Assembly (NCBI GenBank): GCA_009667805.1
Contig: CM019072.1
Location: 41,980,654 to 42,044,653, forward strand
DNA: 64,000 nt
DNA from: Leptobrachium leishanense
Lineage: Eukaryota > Chordata > Amphibia > Anura > Megophryidae
Direction of reading: 5' to 3'
Shown here in pieces: positions 33,027 to 44,240 of this stretch; the first letter of the stretch is position 1; each line of letters opens with the position of its first letter. The notes beneath the pieces are model-generated. The model had not been told where the DNA came from. It searched no databases and worked only from the letters and a program-made list of their open reading frames with translations. Both the position numbers and the translations under genes were made by a program.

Positions 33027-33300
33027 CCCCTTCACTGCGTCATTTCACTGCTGCGTAGCTGAACTCATTTTGACCGTTTTGTGCTCATCATGTTTAAAGG
33101 TGATTTGAAGTCCTATTTCATTGTACCCCAAGACAATTTTTTTTAAAAAAAAAAAAAACTTTTTAAACTTTTTTTTAATTTTATAAATTATTTTTTTACC
33201 TGTCGGGGTTTTACACATTTTAAAGCTATATGAAAGTGGAGTGCTCATAGCGTTGTATGTTGTGTTAAATGGTCTCAGAAGCAGCATTATGAAAAATACA
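33027..33300. repeat. Truncated TTAA-family element
   Basis: After TTAA at 33023-33026 it begins CCCCTTCACTGCG and shares gctcatcatgtttaaaggtgatttgaagtcc with 11843-13046, then fades in poly-A/T and a GTTTTACACATTTTA phrase. The right end is not found. Confidence 0.65.
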
Positions 33301-34070
33301 TGGTCAGGTTGAGTGCAGCAATTCTTGATGTCACATGGTTTTTGCTAACACAATACACTGGGAAATACAGAATTTTTTCTTATTACAAAATCTATGTCAC
33401 GGAAGTGACAGCTGTAAGCAGAGGAGACGTCTTAAAGGACAACCCTCCACTCATCAACGAGTAATTGACAATCTACCTGCTGACTACTCAGATCAGTCAG
33501 CATGCTGACATCACAGCATAGGGCCAATCATACAGCTTTGAATGATGACCATTTATTATGTGGCATCCAAGGAGGAGGACCATGGGTCACCCAGTGCCAT
33601 ATTGATTTCAAATAACAATATGACAGAGAATGCACAAAATGCAAAATGACTATGGGTGGCCACAAGAACAACAGAAAAGAACAGATTATATGTTTAAGTG
33701 AACAGATAATATGTCACTGAGGAAGTCATGTCATTAATCAGAATATGCAGAGTCTGCAGTATGCCAAACAGAAAAGAGGTAATAGTATACGACAAGAAAT
33801 ACCCTTTATTCTTTCTCCGTTCAAAAATAATTTCACTCCAGCAAAGATAAGTTCCTTTGTATTTTAGTATAAGACCTAAGTGGATTTATTACTGGATGCA
33901 ACAAATAAGAATACACAGAATATTAAAAAAAAAAAAAAAAATACAAGCATGGAACAAATTTTTAATCTACTCAAATAATGATCACAATGAAGTGAGACTT
34001 GTAATGGACAATACATCCTGTAATCAGTGCATACAAAGTGTTTGTATTTAATCACACACTAGTCGATGAA
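33301..34070. other. Neurexin intron, no feature recognised
   Basis: Includes a 17-base poly-A run near 33925. No coding or repeat boundary supported. Confidence 0.5.
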
Positions 34071-34680
34071 GGGCCCTATTCCATTGTGGACGCTAACATG
34101 CAGATGGTAAGCAGGAAAATCTGTGCTTCCAGCTTTTCCCTTATCATCTTCATGTTAACGTCCTATTCCGGGGAGGGCGCTCTCTCAGCACCTTGTCACG
34201 GAACGCAGCGCTAACCTCCCCAATACCTTCAGAAGCATTTCCGTGCCACCGCGAGTATCAGCGCCTGGAGTCCATAAGGTTCCATGGAGGCTTGCGCTTC
34301 TGGGCCATGAGATCTCGCAGGGTGACTAGGAAGTATAGAAGGGGTTTAGAGTGTGTTAAATGATTTTCATTTGCAGAATCATTTAACACCAGCTTTTAGG
34401 AGGTGTTAAAAATTTTGTTTACGCGTCCCAACGATATATTGCACCAGCACTTCCTAGTACCTAACTTGTTGAGACGCTAACCATAGATTGCGCTCCCCAT
34501 GTTAAATATAGGAGACTCTTAAGTACAGCAAGCTCGCACAAGCGGCAAAGTGCAAAACATATTTCACCTGACTGTAGCGTCAAGATCGGAATATCGATGC
34601 CAGACATTAAACATACTAATGATAGCACTAACAATTACATATCAAGGTACTACATTAGCATCAACTATGGAGTAGAGCCC
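34071..34680. mobile_element. Complete copy of the 'GGCCCTATTCCA' repeat family, 610 bp
   Basis: Begins GGGCCCTATTCCATTG and ends with the inverse, CTATGGAGTAGAGCCC, so both termini are present. The left hairpin surrounds a loop with ctgtgcttccag; the body has ctggagtccataaggttcc and gcgctccccatgttaa. It anchors the partial copies at 7849, 20150, 25380 and 58081. No target duplication could be fixed, and the superfamily is unknown. Confidence 0.78.
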
Positions 34681-34939
34681 AAAATTTGTAATGATGGATA
34701 CATCATGTGTGAAGCATTTAATGTTCTTTTATAGGACAAGAATATGGAATAGGATTAGCAGAGATCCGGGTATTAAATTGTAGCAGATATACCATGAGAA
34801 CTGCAAAGTAAAGGAGATACTAGCAGCTGCATTGTTTATAGGTGCAAAACTGCTACAGATTTGTATTAGCAATAAACGTAAATGTAATTGAAATACCCTT
34901 AGGAAAGAAATAAGTATATTTAATGTGACAGTAGGACAG

Positions 34940-36232
34940 TGTAGCAGATTAGAGATGGGAGATGGGGCAGATTAGATCTGTATTTCTATCTATATAAGGG
35001 TCTGCCTGTGTATATGTGTCTATGTGCCTGTTTATACATATCTCCTCCATAGAGAGTCATATTCATATTTGTGTCTGACCATTTCGGGAATGTGTCTCAG
35101 TGTACACAGCTGTCTGGAGTAAGTGCTAAAATGTAATTAAAATGGTTAGTTTTCTCCCCTGGGGGGAGAATATAACACGTGGCTGTAAAATGGAATGTCT
35201 TTTGTGAACTGACATCTCGTGTAGCCTATTAGTCGCACCTTGGGAGCCAGCCCGGCACCAAGATGTAGGTCCTATCTTCAAAGAAGGAAGCCCATCCCTT
35301 GATCCCTAAGGGGGGTCTGGGGCAAAGATGAACGCCTTTGGGCAATTAAAAATTAATGATGCAACGCACGGAGCGTGCCCAGAACTCGGCCTGCTGGGAT
35401 ATGTAGTGCAGGAGGCTGGGCCATTTGTGGGTGGGTTTTGGAAGGACCAGGAAGCGTATAAATTCTGAAGCTTGCCATGTGCTTGCTGCTGATCACAAGG
35501 GGTACATTGGAAATGATGATCTATCCATGCTGTCCATGTTTCTATCTCCAGGCCCCAGGAGTCGCCGATGCTAGCTTACTGATTAGGTTGTTGTAAGTAA
35601 TGCTCTGTGTTTAATCATTTTCCTTTTATTTTGCTGTGCAGTGTGTAATTAGCGATTTATTCTATCTATAATTTTTGTAACCAATGCAGTGTGATTTTTC
35701 TATATCATAAATAAATATAATTTATTTAAGCTCTGCTCTGGCTGATGAGATCCATGCTAACTGAAGAGACTGGAGTATTGCTTGTTGTTTTAAGCTCGAG
35801 TAGCTACGAAATTGTGAGTTGCAGTTGCTGGGGACGGTTGGGTAAGCAAGCGGGGATTGTTGTCTACGCAGTCACTGTCTGGGTCTAGGATAGACAGACA
35901 GCGGGGTTGTTTAGCCCTACATCTCTCGCTGCGACGCGCGTAGTGTCCATGAGGACTGGTGGCAGCGTAACTAATAGAATAGGAAAGTGGGTCCAGGGAT
36001 TGTGGGATGTAGTCACTACCCAATTCAAGAAAAGACTAGTACTGCGTTACACTCCTGGGGATCACGTCATCGCACTCTACGTGCCTGTTGTGATAGAAAG
36101 TGTAGCCGGGAAGGTTAGATAAGCGCACCCACGGATTGTGGTCTACGCAGTCATTATCTGGGTCTAGGATAGACGGATAGTGAGTGGCTTAATACGGCAT
36201 CTTTCGCAGCAGTGCGAGTAGTTTTCGTGACA
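34940..36232 (+). repeat. Left LTR (1,293 bp)
   Basis: Longer than the right LTR because it keeps about 440 bp (roughly 35622-36065) and about 75 bp (near 35313-35385) missing there. It contains two related blocks with ggattgt..gtctacgcagtca..tatctgggtctaggatagac (about 35855 and 36132), an internal duplication. Confidence 0.85.
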
Positions 36233-36409
36233 ACTGCTGGCGAGCGATGGGATATCAGATTAGTATTTGGATCTGTGAAGCAACATAGATCCAGATACTA
36301 AAGAAATTGGTTTTCCAATTTCCAGAGCAGAACTCATTTATTAGAATTTACACAAAACACAGCAGTTCCCTTCCCCCTTCTTTGTTTTCTTTGCTATCTT
36401 TTATTTGGC

Positions 36410-39400
36410 TGGGGTGAGAATGACGCAACAACCATCGAAAAAGGCGTTGGAACAGCTTGTAAAGACAAAAATATTTCGACGAAGGACAAGAAAAAAGATG
36501 AACTTTTACAAGCCCTCTAGGATTATGAGGCGAGGCAAGCACTCCAGGACGCAGCAGAGCAGGGTACCACGCTTGACCCAGCCGAAGGAAGCGCAAGTCC
36601 AGTGGAAAGGACAGTGTCAAGTACTTCGCCCAAGGGTGATACTGCCCTGGATGTTTACTTGCAGACTGTTTTAAAACATGTGGACTCCGCGGACTCGCAG
36701 ACGTGGCTCCAGCTCATCCTGCAGTACCAAGAGCATGAGGAGCGCAGAGCTTAACGCAAAGCTGTGGAGCGCAGAGCTGAGCAAGAGGCGGCAGCGCGCC
36801 AAGCAGACCGAGAAGCTGCGGAGCGCAGAGCCGAGCAGGAAGCGGCAGCACGCCAAGCGGACCGAGAAGCTGCAGAGCGGCAATCCGAACGGGCACATCA
36901 GCTCACTATGGCTCAGGCAGGCACAACGCAAGTATCTCCTGCCCCTGCGGACGCGGCAGATCTCTCTATGCCCAGACCTCGTGCCGAGAACTTTCCCACT
37001 CTAGACAAAGATGGGGACCTGGATGTGTTCCTGCAAAGTTTTGAAAAGACTTGTCGACAGTACCAGCTGCCCAAGGAGCAATGGGCCAGGTACCTCACTC
37101 CTGGACTAAAAGGTCCCGCGCTCGAAGCCTTTGCAGAGTTACCAGCTGAGAGCAACCAGGACTATGAGGCAATTAAAGCCACGTTGCAGAGGCGGTACAA
37201 CCTCACACCAGAGATATATCACAAAAAGTTCAGGTCCTTGCAGAAGCGGGCCGCGGAGAGCTATTATGCAGTCGTGAGCCACCTGACCACCCTATTTCGA
37301 CAATGGGTCAGGGGGCTGAAGATTGGCACCTTGGATTCCCTGGAAGACCTGTTAATCAAGGAGCAGTTCGTGCAGTTGTGCCCACCTGAGATCTAGGAAT
37401 GGCTTCTGGATCGCAAACCCGAGACGGCCCTGGAAGCTGGTGAGCTGGCTGATTTCCATGCGGCCAACAGAGCGTCCGTGGACCGGAGCAGAGGTTTCCC
37501 CAAAGGATCATCTGGATGGAAGCCCAACTCATCACGACCCCCCGACATCAGGGTGGCAGCGCCCCCCTCTGTGCCAGTCTCTGCTGGGGAGGGGGGGACG
37601 AGTCCTCCTTCGCCTGGGAGATGGGTGAGCCGGCGATGTTTTATTTTCAACAGTGTCAACCATATCCTGGCAGCATGCCCAGAGAGGAAGAAACCTGCAT
37701 CCACAGCTGGGGGAGGACACCCCTCAGCATCACCCTCTGTCCTGTTCGTGACCAGATCAGAGGGCAGTGCCAACGAAAAGCAGCAAGCAGTTATTGTCGG
37801 GACTCAGGTATCTGTGGGTTTAAGAGATACGGTGGCTGAAGTAACTTTGGTGAGTCCAGGGTTAGTCAGCCCTGCAGACTTTATTCCTGGCAGGACTCTA
37901 GCAGTAAAGGGTTTTGGTGGGGTACGTCCTGCGGTGCCGATGGCACGTGTTTATTTGGACTGGGGAGCGGGAAGAGGTCTGCGGGAGGTGGGGGTGTCTG
38001 AAAATATTCCTACAGATGTGTTACTGGGCACGATTTGGATAAATTGGTGTCACAGTACATGCTGGAAAGGGATGCTAGGGATTTATCCAGGCCCACTAGT
38101 GGCTCTACAGTGGGGAGGGCTGTGTGGGGTTGCACCACAGGATTCCTGGACGGGAGGGCAGGGGATGGCAGTGTGTCAGTCTGCGCCTGCACCAGGTGTG
38201 CCCGAGGTATTGTGTGGTAGCATGAGGGGGCAGTTTGACTGGGAAGAAAGGCAGGGGGTGAGTGAATGCCCGCCTGCACCTGAGTCAGCTGGTTGCCCGA
38301 ACCCCATGCGTGGGGAGGCCGCGGTGCCCATGTTGAAAGTGGATACCTGCTGGCAGTCTGCGGGGGGTAGGGCACAAGGCCCGTCTCTGCTGTGTGATGG
38401 TGTGGATCAGAATGCCTGGGAAGGGTGGTAGGATACTGCGGTATGCCTACCAAAACTCAGGTGTGTCTGTGACGCCACGTGGTTGGGAGGGAGAACAAAG
38501 GACCAAGGCAGGTTCCTTTAGGGCCGAACCAACTGGGTCGGTGGTGCTGGAGGGAAAGCGTGGGCATCAGAGGGCCTGGGATGAGCAGGATACCGTGGTG
38601 TGCCAGCCTGTGCCATGGGTGTCTGAGACTGTACGTGGCGCAGAGGGCATACTGGGTGGTCAGAAGGATAGGCCTAGGGTGAAAGAGGGTTACCCAGTGC
38701 TTGAACCATCGAGTTTGGCAGTGCCAGGTGAAAGGAATGGAGAGGCGAACATCCTGGATGGGCAGGATACTGTGGTATGCCAGGCTGTGTCATGTGTGTC
38801 TGAGGCTGCGAGTGGCACCGAGCGTATGCTGTGTGGTCAGGAGGAAGGGCATGGGGTGGATGTGTGTTGCCCTGTGAGAAAGTCCCCCAGGTCCCCAGTA
38901 CCACAGGAAACTGGTACTGAGCAACCTCCCTGTGGAGGAGGGTGGCATACGGCTGTATGCTCATCGGTTACGAAGCAAGGCGTGCTTGATAATCTGTGTG
39001 ATCTAGCAGGGAGCCGGTGTGCAATGGGGTGCGGGACGCGCGTGAGCGGGGTGAACCCGGTGCCCCAACTGTATGGTTCCCCAAATTCTGAATGTGTGGG
39101 GACAGTGAGAGAAAGGGAGGAAGCAGGTCCTGGTTTGGCCCCTGTGACCTCCCAGCCATCTGCCCAGAGCCAGGTGCGATGCCTGACTCCGTTGGCAGAT
39201 GCCAGGGGGACGTTTACAGGGGAGCGTGGCACTTCACCCTGTTTCTCCAGACCCCCTGCTGTAATAAGGGCTCCAGAGCAGGCGACTGGTTATGAGGATT
39301 TTGCTGCCTGCAAGACTGAGGTGCAAGGTGAGAGTGAGCCACATGTGCTGCACCCCCAAAAGGTGTACCAGGAGGGGCTGCAGAAGCACAGGGGCTTCTC

Positions 39401-39509
39401 CGAGTCTGTGCCATGCTGTGAGTGTGGCGCTAGTGACCCCTCCCCCCGGCTTGGGAGAGGTCTGGTAGAATGGTGGAGTCTCCAAAGGCCTCCATGGGGA
39501 ACTGTGTGA
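36410..39509 (+). pseudogene. Gypsy gag-protease remnant with SCAN-like capsid
   Basis: The N-terminal part is broken by stops near 36530 and 36754. From 36764 the frame holds two copies of an 18-residue charged Ala/Glu/Arg repeat, likely coiled coil. A SCAN-like capsid domain follows (CRQYQLPKEQWARYLTPGL, ALEAFAELP, FRSLQKRAAESYYAVV). An in-frame TAG at 37394-37396 falls inside that domain. The same frame continues to 38431 with a damaged zinc knuckle (first cysteines partly lost) and a retropepsin-like stretch whose active-site triplet glycine is replaced by valine. After a frame change a low-complexity linker frame (38394-39509) follows where pol would begin. Confidence 0.85.
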
Positions 39510-39673
39510 TGTGGTTGCGAGCGGGAATGCAAGCATTGGTGGGCCAGGTGCATGGACACCTATGGGTCACCCACTCCAGGTGGTTTGCTCGATACCTGTG
39601 GGCAAACACGTGTTAAGACGCACGTGAGAGGCATGTTAGCCCTCCCTTTCCGTGTCTCCTTTTGGATGGGAGA

Positions 39674-40435
39674 TGTAGCAGATTAGAGACGGGAGATGGG
39701 GCAGATTAGATCTGTATTTCTATCTATATAAGGGTCTGCCTGTGTATATGTGTCTATGTGCCTGTTTATACATATCTCCTCCATAGAGAGTCATATTCAT
39801 ATTTGTGTCTGACCATTTCGGGAACGTGTCTCAGTGTACACAGCTGTCTGGAGTAAGTGCTAAAATGTAAATAAAATGGTTAGCTTTCTCCCCTGGGGGG
39901 AGGATATAACACGTGGATGTAAAATGGAATGTCTTTTGTGAACTGACATGTCGTGTAGCCTATTAGTCGATTCGCACCTTGGGAGCCAGCCCGGCACCAA
40001 GATGTATGTCCTATCTTCAAAGAAGGAAGCCCATCCCTTGATCCCAGAACTCAGCCTGCTGGGATATGTAGTGCAGGAGGTGGGTTTTGGAAGGAGCAGG
40101 AAGCGTATAAATTCTGAAGCTTGCCACGTGCTTGCTGCTGATCACAAGGGGTACATTGGAAATGATGATCTGTCCATGCTGTCCATGTTTCTATCTCCAG
40201 GCCCCAGGAGTCGCCGATGCTAGCTTACTGATTAGGTTGTTGTAAGTAATGCTCTTTGTTTAATCATCGTCATCACGCTCTACGGGCCTGTTGTGAGAGA
40301 AAGTGTGGCCGGGACAGTTAGATAAGCGAGCGCGTGGATTGTGGTATATGCAGTCATTATCTGGGACTAGGATAAACGGATAGTGAGCGGCTTAATACGC
40401 CGTATTTCGCAGCAGCGCACGCAGTTGTTGTGACA
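39674..40435 (+). repeat. Right LTR (762 bp, two internal deletions)
   Basis: Aligns with the left LTR through its first 310 bp, then lacks two segments. The larger junction lies at taatcat/cgtcatc (about 40265), where both donor sites share a short tcat. Ends TGACA followed by the GACAG duplication. Confidence 0.87.
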
Positions 40436-40440
40436 GACAG

Positions 40441-41139
40441 ACCTGCTGATCATCAGACACCACAACAATGTTTTTTTGTTCAAAGCTACATAGTGTTCTA
40501 CATGACATACCATATAAGGCTGCATACGAGTATGAAGATATACGTCTAATGTAGTATAAAAAAATACATCTCTGTTACACAATCAATCATTGTGTTCAGT
40601 TTTTTCCTAGTTTAAAGATGTTAAATATACACATTACCAGGTCTATTGTAAATGCATTAACTGACCTTGTGTAAAAAAATCACACAACTGGTGTATTTGT
40701 ATGTTATTTACAGCGTAACTATGGTGATTAAATTGAGGGCTTCTGTTTGGTCACACCTGTATATATTTTCACTCTAGCTATGTTAATTTACTAATGATAT
40801 ATGAGAAAAAATCATGTAAATGAGAAGAGAATGTTGCCATTTTCCATTTACTATGGCTTTGATCTGATAAGGTAACACCAACGTTATGTTACTCAGATAA
40901 TACTGAATATACCTATAAAGACTTCTGTGAAATATGTGTGGCTGCCATAACTGGAATGCCAAGGAACTGTACATAGACATGATGGATTCCAATGTATAGC
41001 TGCCCAGCAGTCACACCCATTAGCTTCCTCAGTTCAGGCAGAAACAGCCACGCCCACTTAGCTTCCTGTTAGCAGTCCTACCCAAACACTTTTCCCCTGC
41101 ACCTGGATTACGCATACCTTACTTCCTGTTAATAGACCT
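40441..41139. other. Neurexin intron, no feature recognised
   Basis: A short imperfect direct repeat (cttcctgttaatagacc / cttcctgttagcagtcc) lies at about 41060-41140. Otherwise unremarkable. Confidence 0.5.
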
Positions 41140-41975
41140 ACCACCAATAGAAACATAGAAACATAGAAAAATGTCGGCAGATAAGAACCTTTCGGCCCAT
41201 CTAGTCTGCCCAATTACATGGATACTTTACCTGGATTTATCTTTTGTTTAGGATAGCCTTATGCCTATCCCATGCCTGCTTAAATTCAATTACTGTTTTG
41301 GCCTCTACCACTTCTACTGGAAGGCTGTTCCATGTATCCACCACCCTCTCAGTAAAATAATGCTTCCTGATGTTACTTTTAAACCTTTGCCCCTCTAATC
41401 TAAGACTATGTCCTCTTGTTTTGCTACTTTGTTTCCGTTTAAATATACTCCCTTCCTCTACCTTGTGGATTCCCTTTACGTATTTAAATGTTTCTATCAT
41501 ATCTCCTCTGTCTCGTCTTTTTTCCAAGCTGTACATGTTAAGATCATTAAGCCTTTCCTGGTAACTTTTCTCCTTCAAGCCGTACACCATTTTAGTAGCC
41601 CTTCTCTGAACTCTCTCTAAGATGTCTATATCCTTCTGGAGATACGGTCTCCAGTACTGCACACAGTACTCCAAGTGAGGTCTCACCAGTGCTCTGTACA
41701 GTGGCATGACCACTTCCCTTTTCCTACTGCTAATACCTCTCCCTACACAACCAAGCATTCTGCCAGCATTTCCTGCTGCTCTATTACATTGACTACTTAC
41801 CCATAGATCCTCTGCAATAATAACCCCTAAATCCCTTTCCTCAGATGTTGAGGTTAGGACTGTATCAAATATTCTATATTCAGCCCTTGGGTTTTTACGT
41901 CCCAGGTGCATTATCTTGCACTTATCCACATTAAAACTCAATTGCCACAGCTCCGACCATCTCCTTCCCACTGGC
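41140..41975 (-). pseudogene. CR1-clade LINE 3' fragment with open 244-codon frame
   Basis: The minus-strand frame 41971-41237 is uninterrupted and covers the end of reverse transcriptase: LSFNVDKCKIMHLG, RPHLEYCVQYWRPYL, DILERVQRRATKMV, TWNSLPVEVVEAKTV. It begins just after the position of the catalytic FADD box, so it is 5'-truncated and cannot act. The 3' tail runs through gggcagactagatgggccg and ends in a tatgtttc microsatellite (about 41145-41170 on plus as gaaacata), the terminal repeat CR1/L2-type elements use. Few lesions, so a relatively recent insertion. Confidence 0.92.
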
Positions 41976-43582
41976 AGTCACATATTAAACCTGCATTTGC
42001 TGTACAACAGAGTGGCTTAATATGATGCGCACATGGCAGGCTGTCCAATATCTGCAATAACCTAATGGTTATGACCTATATGTGCTGTATCACACTTTTA
42101 ACCCACAACTAGACCATCTCCTAAAAAAATAAATGTGGGAACTCCAAGACACCCCCTTAAGTCATACCTCAATTAAATAACCACCTACATTCTAATGTGA
42201 TATTAAAATCTTTATATGCAGTGGTTTATGGAAATGTACAATGATTATTATTTATTATGACTTACCAAGGAAATATACCATTAAACAATGTAAATATGAG
42301 ATTTTAAAATGTGTGGGATTTGGGAAATCTGTTCCCCCTGCTGAAATAGTGGAGGAATTGTGCGCTCCCATGCATTCTGGCTCTACTTGACCCCTGCCAG
42401 TGATAACTCAGTGGTAGAAACCTATAGTGCCATAGCTTCATGCTAGCTTAACATGCTATCATTCCAACATTTGTACTTATCCGTACATCCAATACGTTAA
42501 TATTATCCTAAGGCTACTGATCCATTTCATTCTCATAACCTATTATATGTGAACAAAGTAAAATAATATGATAAGTATTAAAATGGAAAAGTACCAAAAT
42601 GTTATTCTGATTAAAAAATAACAAGCTATAATTTAGTTTTTGTTATCTATCACCTAATTGCCTGAAATACAGTCAAGCATGACAAACAATTCCCATATAT
42701 AACAACATGCTCTCTCACTGCTAAAAGGCGAGAGCAAAAATAGAAGAGGTTAATACTGCAAGGGCATTCAGAAATTATTTGTCTCTGTACACCACCATAA
42801 ATATAAAAGACAGTTATTTATACCCTGAGTGCTGAGGTTTCAGAGCAGGTTAGAATAGGACAGAGTGGACCGACAAAGCAGTCTTTATCTGCTGTCAAAT
42901 TCTATGTTTCTGCAAAAAGACAATACTATCAATCACTGCTGAGAAACATAAGTCTACTATCATTAGAATCTTGTGTACCAGCAGGTGACATACCGGCTGA
43001 TATTTAGCAAGGAAAGGCACCAAAGGATAAGCACATCTCGTGTAACCTCATCATTTCACTTTTAATTCATGTAGATGTCTAGCCTTGACACGAAAAGGAT
43101 ACAAAGGTAGAATACCCGAGTCTTCTTTTAATCAAAAATCCCTATTAATATATATTTATATAACTCTATAGGTTTGATTATGTTGTGACACTGTACTATA
43201 TCATTTTTATAGCTTTTGACCTTGAAAGAGATGCACGTTACTCTGCTACACAGTATTTCAACTCCCAAACTGCAATCCACATGTCTGACATACAAGAAAA
43301 ACAACAAATGTCTCCACCCATGCCACGCTGCTACTCTCTATGTTGTGGGTGAACATTGAATGACGTAACGCTAAAACCGTTTCAGCTTTCACAGTCTGAT
43401 GCTGTTTCCACAGTAATACTGCCATTCCCAGGAGAATGAGTTTAAATTATAACTTCTGGCTATGACAGGCTCTACTGCAAAATAACTACTATTTACATGG
43501 AATACAATACTACAAGCAAATAACAGCCATTGGATTTTATTTCTCTTAAAACACATCTAAATTTATTTTGTGCCCCCTTAAA
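41976..43582. other. Neurexin intron, no feature recognised
   Basis: AT-rich; no exon, repeat terminus or RNA gene supported. Confidence 0.5.
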
Positions 43583-43583
43583 T

Positions 43584-43614
<31 letters not shown>

Positions 43615-43628
43615 TATATATGTATATA
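43583..43628. repeat. (TA)n microsatellite
   Basis: About 23 TA units with one interruption. Confidence 0.9.
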
Positions 43629-43984
43629 TTTATATTCTTTGAAGAGAGGATGAATTGTAGGGACCTTTTCTGGTAAAACGTAACTTTTACTCTACAACAT
43701 ATAATAACTCTGGATGAATGTTTTGACACACATAGGGGTCTATATTATTCTTAAAAAGACAGCTTTAATGTCGAAATGTTGATCCAAAATTTTTATATGT
43801 TTTAGACTAAAAGTTATGTTTCATGGGAAGTCATTAGACTGTGTCCTAGTAGCTGCACAGAATATTTATGGAAATGTTTGGACTACAATACTGGGTACTG
43901 GGCATACATTGCCAATTGAAAAGGTGGCAGGTGTTTGAAACAAACACACACATATACCCATATAAAACTGATCACAATTTTTCA

Positions 43985-44240
43985 TCCCTCCTCTTATGTT
44001 GAACACATCTAACAACAGAAAGTGCTGGTAGTGGCCCTCGCTTTCTGTACGGCACATAGTCGACTCTGCTGCATGTTGTTACTAATCTCTCTCAATATGT
44101 CATCATCACGGTTTTGGATCTCATATCTAATGTTATCTCTAAGGCATCAACCTGCAGGGTTTGTTTTGGTACATGCGTTCCTTCAGCCCCACAAAAAGAA
44201 GTCCAGGTGTGTAAGATTGGGAGATGAGGGTGGCCAAAGA
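43985..44240 (-). pseudogene. Relic of an IS630/Tc1/mariner-like transposase C-terminus
   Basis: On the minus strand WPPSSPNLTHLDFFLWG (about 44235-44187) is a mutated form of the WPPRSPDLTPLDFFLWG block of eukaryotic IS630-type transposases. A second frame follows with NIRYEIQNRDDDILREIS and QKARATTSTF-like residues. Stops and frame changes are frequent. The N-terminal half was not found upstream with confidence. Confidence 0.6.

Larger units (their letters stand above)
34940..40435 (+). mobile_element. Ty3/gypsy LTR retrotransposon, pol deleted
   Basis: LTRs at 34940-36232 and 39674-40435 both begin TGTAGCAGATTAGAGA and end TGACA. GACAG is duplicated at 34935-34939 and 40436-40440. A purine-rich stretch (ggatgggaga) abuts the right LTR. 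The internal 3.4 kb encodes Gag and a protease-like region only; reverse transcriptase, RNase H and integrase are absent. It is therefore an internally deleted, old copy of a retrotransposon of the Metaviridae type, not an active one. Confidence 0.93.

Noticed and set aside
37394..37396. Programmed stop-codon readthrough between gag and pol
   Set aside because: The TAG falls inside the SCAN-like capsid domain, not at the gag-protease junction, and other lesions are present.
38394..39509. Host gene with a 371-codon open frame
   Set aside because: It lies between the LTRs of the gypsy element, follows the protease remnant, and is low in complexity; best read as the retroelement's internal linker.
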